Shown one piece after another: positions 36,301 to 37,070 of a DNA stretch of 37,070 nucleotides. The stretch spans positions 1-37,070 of the forward strand of contig CAKZNC010000024.1 in NCBI GenBank assembly GCA_937129385.1, in the 5' to 3' direction. This DNA comes from an uncultured Bacteroidota bacterium. GTDB taxonomy: Bacteria > Bacteroidota > Bacteroidia > Bacteroidales > GCA-2748055. The translations under genes and the position numbers were made by a program. The notes beneath the pieces are model-generated. The model was not told the origin of the DNA, did not search any database, and was given only the letters and a program-made list of their open reading frames with translations. Numbering within the stretch: the first letter of the stretch is position 1; the number at the start of each line of letters is the position of its first letter.

Positions 36301-36483
36301 GAAGTGACTGTTTGCGGATCATTGAAAAATCTGCTGGGACCGCATCACAATGTGAGAAATCAAGGTATCGTGACTCCCTGGAGTTTTAAATATGCGCCAG
36401 GTCAGCAACCAGCTGGAACAGAATATGACCTGGTTGATTACGGGTTGTTTGAGACTTTCAGGGTATTCACATTGGAAAAATAG
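33361..36483 (+). CDS. GH106-like glycoside hydrolase (putative alpha-L-rhamnosidase), lipoprotein
   Basis: A 1040-residue protein started at the ATG at 33361, which gives an ideal lipoprotein signal (LILLSAC, Cys19) and lies 4 bp after the preceding stop. The frame is open another 85 codons upstream, but that part overlaps the GH78-like gene and reads as shadow sequence. The N-terminal catalytic region opens with VPFWVWNGKMTRDVIDRQL and GYGGVFVHPRYGL, then LDLWLYDENSFPSGFAGG (112-129), a pattern of GH106-like and related unclassified TIM-barrel hydrolases. Candidate catalytic acids are Glu245 in IFTDEPN and Glu391 in LSETYGAAGWE. The C-terminal portion (about 920-1030) is a GH2-type sugar-binding jelly roll (RIQLGNWSGTVSSVTVNGEDAG). 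Known GH106 enzymes are alpha-L-rhamnosidases; the broader group may have other activities. It closes the sulfatase operon. Confidence 0.82.
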   Translation: MRTFCKSFLLSGLILLSACGEDIRMDTHLTTYEQVSGHFKNVPASYRTVPFWVWNGKMTRDVIDRQLSDYAEKGYGGVFVHPRYGLINDYASEEWYELVDYANTRAKRLGLDLWLYDENSFPSGFAGGHVPAEMPESYNEGHALRLHVQDTFRLDPEVEYELIYLQDDSLVDITATYKDYVGERGEYLLYEKVYYPVRDWYAGYSYVDLIKPGVTEKFIEVTMDGYEQTLGKEFGASVPGIFTDEPNIAPQGEGHLIRWTPDLFDRFRDRWGYSLEPHLVSLQEDLPGAGRIRHNYYQLLLELFIERWSRPWYEYGENHDLAWTGHYWEHGWPSPHHGPDNMAMYAYHQVPGIDMLFNSWEGRPDQFGNIRAVRELNSVANQLGRVRKLSETYGAAGWELTFEDMKRNGDWEFVLGVNLMNQHLSYQTLLGDRKHDFPQSFSYHAPYWEDLQVLNDYYARLSLALSSGEQVNKVLILEPTTSAWMHYSVNGEADEISMINDEFNKLLTLLENEQIEYDLGSENIIKNHGLASDGRFVIGERNYNYVVIPRFLTNLNSETVALLEEYLDQGGTVIALCQVPSYIDGQKTEKIADLSLEYSDQWFSLGGCNDPRLINYLRRDDFVVVEQTGGALFHMRRQLEKGQLLFLVNSDKNESSNLRMMSQGVDIAHMDLFTGEIENYPCVLADKILSFDAEIEPCGSLLLYISDEDIRGKKGRISKWYGTEQELRISNIDVQLQEDNAFTLDYCKVIMDGDTSGLEYFYDAQNKIFRHHGFPKNPWVSASQFKTEIIDQDTFPKGTGFTVQYPFFVDTEFSTKIFNLVVERPDLYEVRLNETLLEPTKDQWWLDRNFGLYRITDGLVRGENFIEISIDPMSVYAELEPVYLVGDFDVLPLDQGWILAASEQKELGSWKEQGMPFYSDKVTYSAEFELEDEKPVRIQLGNWSGTVSSVTVNGEDAGEIFMKPYDLRIDNFVKRGKNQVEVTVCGSLKNLLGPHHNVRNQGIVTPWSFKYAPGQQPAGTEYDLVDYGLFETFRVFTLEK

Positions 36484-36504
36484 GGGTTGAATTACGCAGC
36501 TTTT

Positions 36505-37070
36505 TTAGCGCATCTGGCGCACAAGATCTACAGCTGTCATATAACCGCTGAAGATGGCGCCAGAAAATCCACCTCCGAATTTCCCCCATGCAGAGGCAAT
36601 ATGCATGTTTGAAAAATTCTCATGTACATTCAGTGAAGTCCTGTTTGGAACCTGGGCAAAACCATAAACTGCTCCACCGGGATTCAGAGTGTAGCGGCGA
36701 ACTGTTTTTGAAGTTCCGACATCGATTTGTTCGATGTGTGATCTGCAGCCCGGGATCAGAATTTCAAGTCGGTTTATGAACTGTTCAGCAACAAGCTTTT
36801 TCTTTGCAAGGTATGCTCGACGGTCAAGATGTTCCCAGTCGGCCAGGTAGTCGATACAGCAAATGGCCCCTACACTTTTTCCGGGAGGAGCCAGGGCTGA
36901 ATCCACCTGGCTGTAGTCAACGAAGGTGAATCCCCGCTTGTCGAAATCCGCATGGTTGTTGGCCTGGATATCTTGCTGGGATTTGACAGATTCATCAAAT
37001 ACGAAAGTTGAATAATGCTGGTGACCAAGTGCTTTCAGGGATTTTGAAAAACCAAGGTATAGAGTAAGCA
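36505..37070 (-). CDS. FAD-dependent carotenoid desaturase/isomerase-type oxidoreductase (partial, C-terminal part)
   Basis: About 188 codons are visible; the N-terminus, including the FAD Rossmann motif, lies beyond the right edge. The remaining sequence matches the C-terminal half of phytoene desaturase/CrtISO/retinol-saturase-like proteins: YLGFSKSLKALGH, then a substrate-domain stretch with LAPPGKSVGAICCI, a helix ending RLEILIPGCRSHI, the family-typical TSKTVRRYTLNPGGAVYGF, and the C-terminal FAD-binding signature ASAWGKFGGGFSGAIFSGY. These flavoproteins desaturate or isomerise polyenes in carotenoid synthesis or act on related lipids. The gene is convergent with the GH106-like gene, 21 bp apart. 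Subfamily cannot be settled from this fragment. Confidence 0.85.
   Translation of the reverse strand, partial: LTLYLGFSKSLKALGHQHYSTFVFDESVKSQQDIQANNHADFDKRGFTFVDYSQVDSALAPPGKSVGAICCIDYLADWEHLDRRAYLAKKKLVAEQFINRLEILIPGCRSHIEQIDVGTSKTVRRYTLNPGGAVYGFAQVPNRTSLNVHENFSNMHIASAWGKFGGGFSGAIFSGYMTAVDLVRQMR

Overview
The window looks like a chromosomal segment of a Bacteroidota bacterium, probably a free-living (perhaps marine or sediment) polysaccharide degrader. The signs are: many secreted glycoside hydrolases with lipoprotein signal peptides; a type IX secretion (T9SS) C-terminal sorting tail; weak or absent Shine-Dalgarno sites with A-rich leaders; one good match to the Bacteroidota -7 promoter element (TAnnTTTG); and lineage-typical housekeeping genes (single-RRM RNA-binding protein, UPF0316 protein, NhaA). 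I see no tRNA, rRNA, CRISPR array, IS element, integrase or phage module.

Region 1 (1-21714) is almost entirely minus-strand and is a carbohydrate-degradation island. Read in transcription order (right to left), it holds a GH10 xylanase, a GH51-type arabinofuranosidase, a fatty-acid desaturase, a GH2 beta-galactosidase-like enzyme with a LamG domain inserted in its catalytic region, a clan GH-A hydrolase, an HSL-type esterase, a GH78 rhamnosidase, an FtsX-like permease, a GH28 pectinase-like protein, and a DUF362 protein fused to a CBM9-like domain (cut by the left edge). One small secreted protein of unknown function (10814-11341) runs on the plus strand. Together these enzymes could trim arabinose, galactose, rhamnose, uronic acid, xylose and ester groups from a plant- or alga-type pectin/xylan matrix. 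No SusC/SusD pair, HTCS, ECF sigma/anti-sigma pair or sugar transporter is visible, so this is not a canonical complete PUL.

Region 2 (21874-28833) is mostly general-purpose: a DUF6069 membrane protein and an NmrA-like reductase (3-bp gap), a UPF0316 membrane protein, a broken T9SS cargo remnant, an RNA-binding protein with a textbook terminator, the Na+/H+ antiporter NhaA, a secreted trimeric-adhesin-like protein ending in a peptidase S74 intramolecular chaperone, and a lipoprotein of unknown function.

Region 3 (28960-36483) is a tight plus-strand operon with gaps of 17 and 4 bp: a formylglycine-dependent sulfatase, a GH78-like hydrolase and a GH106-like hydrolase, all predicted lipoproteins. 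The grouping suggests removal of sulfate and then rhamnose-type sugars from a sulfated glycan. A carotenoid desaturase/isomerase-type FAD oxidoreductase follows convergently and is cut by the right edge.

The most interesting items are the sulfatase/rhamnosidase operon, the LamG insertion inside the GH2 catalytic domain, the membrane-anchored DUF362-CBM9 fusion, the GH28 protein lacking the usual catalytic histidine motif, and the T9SS gene reduced to signal peptide plus sorting tail.
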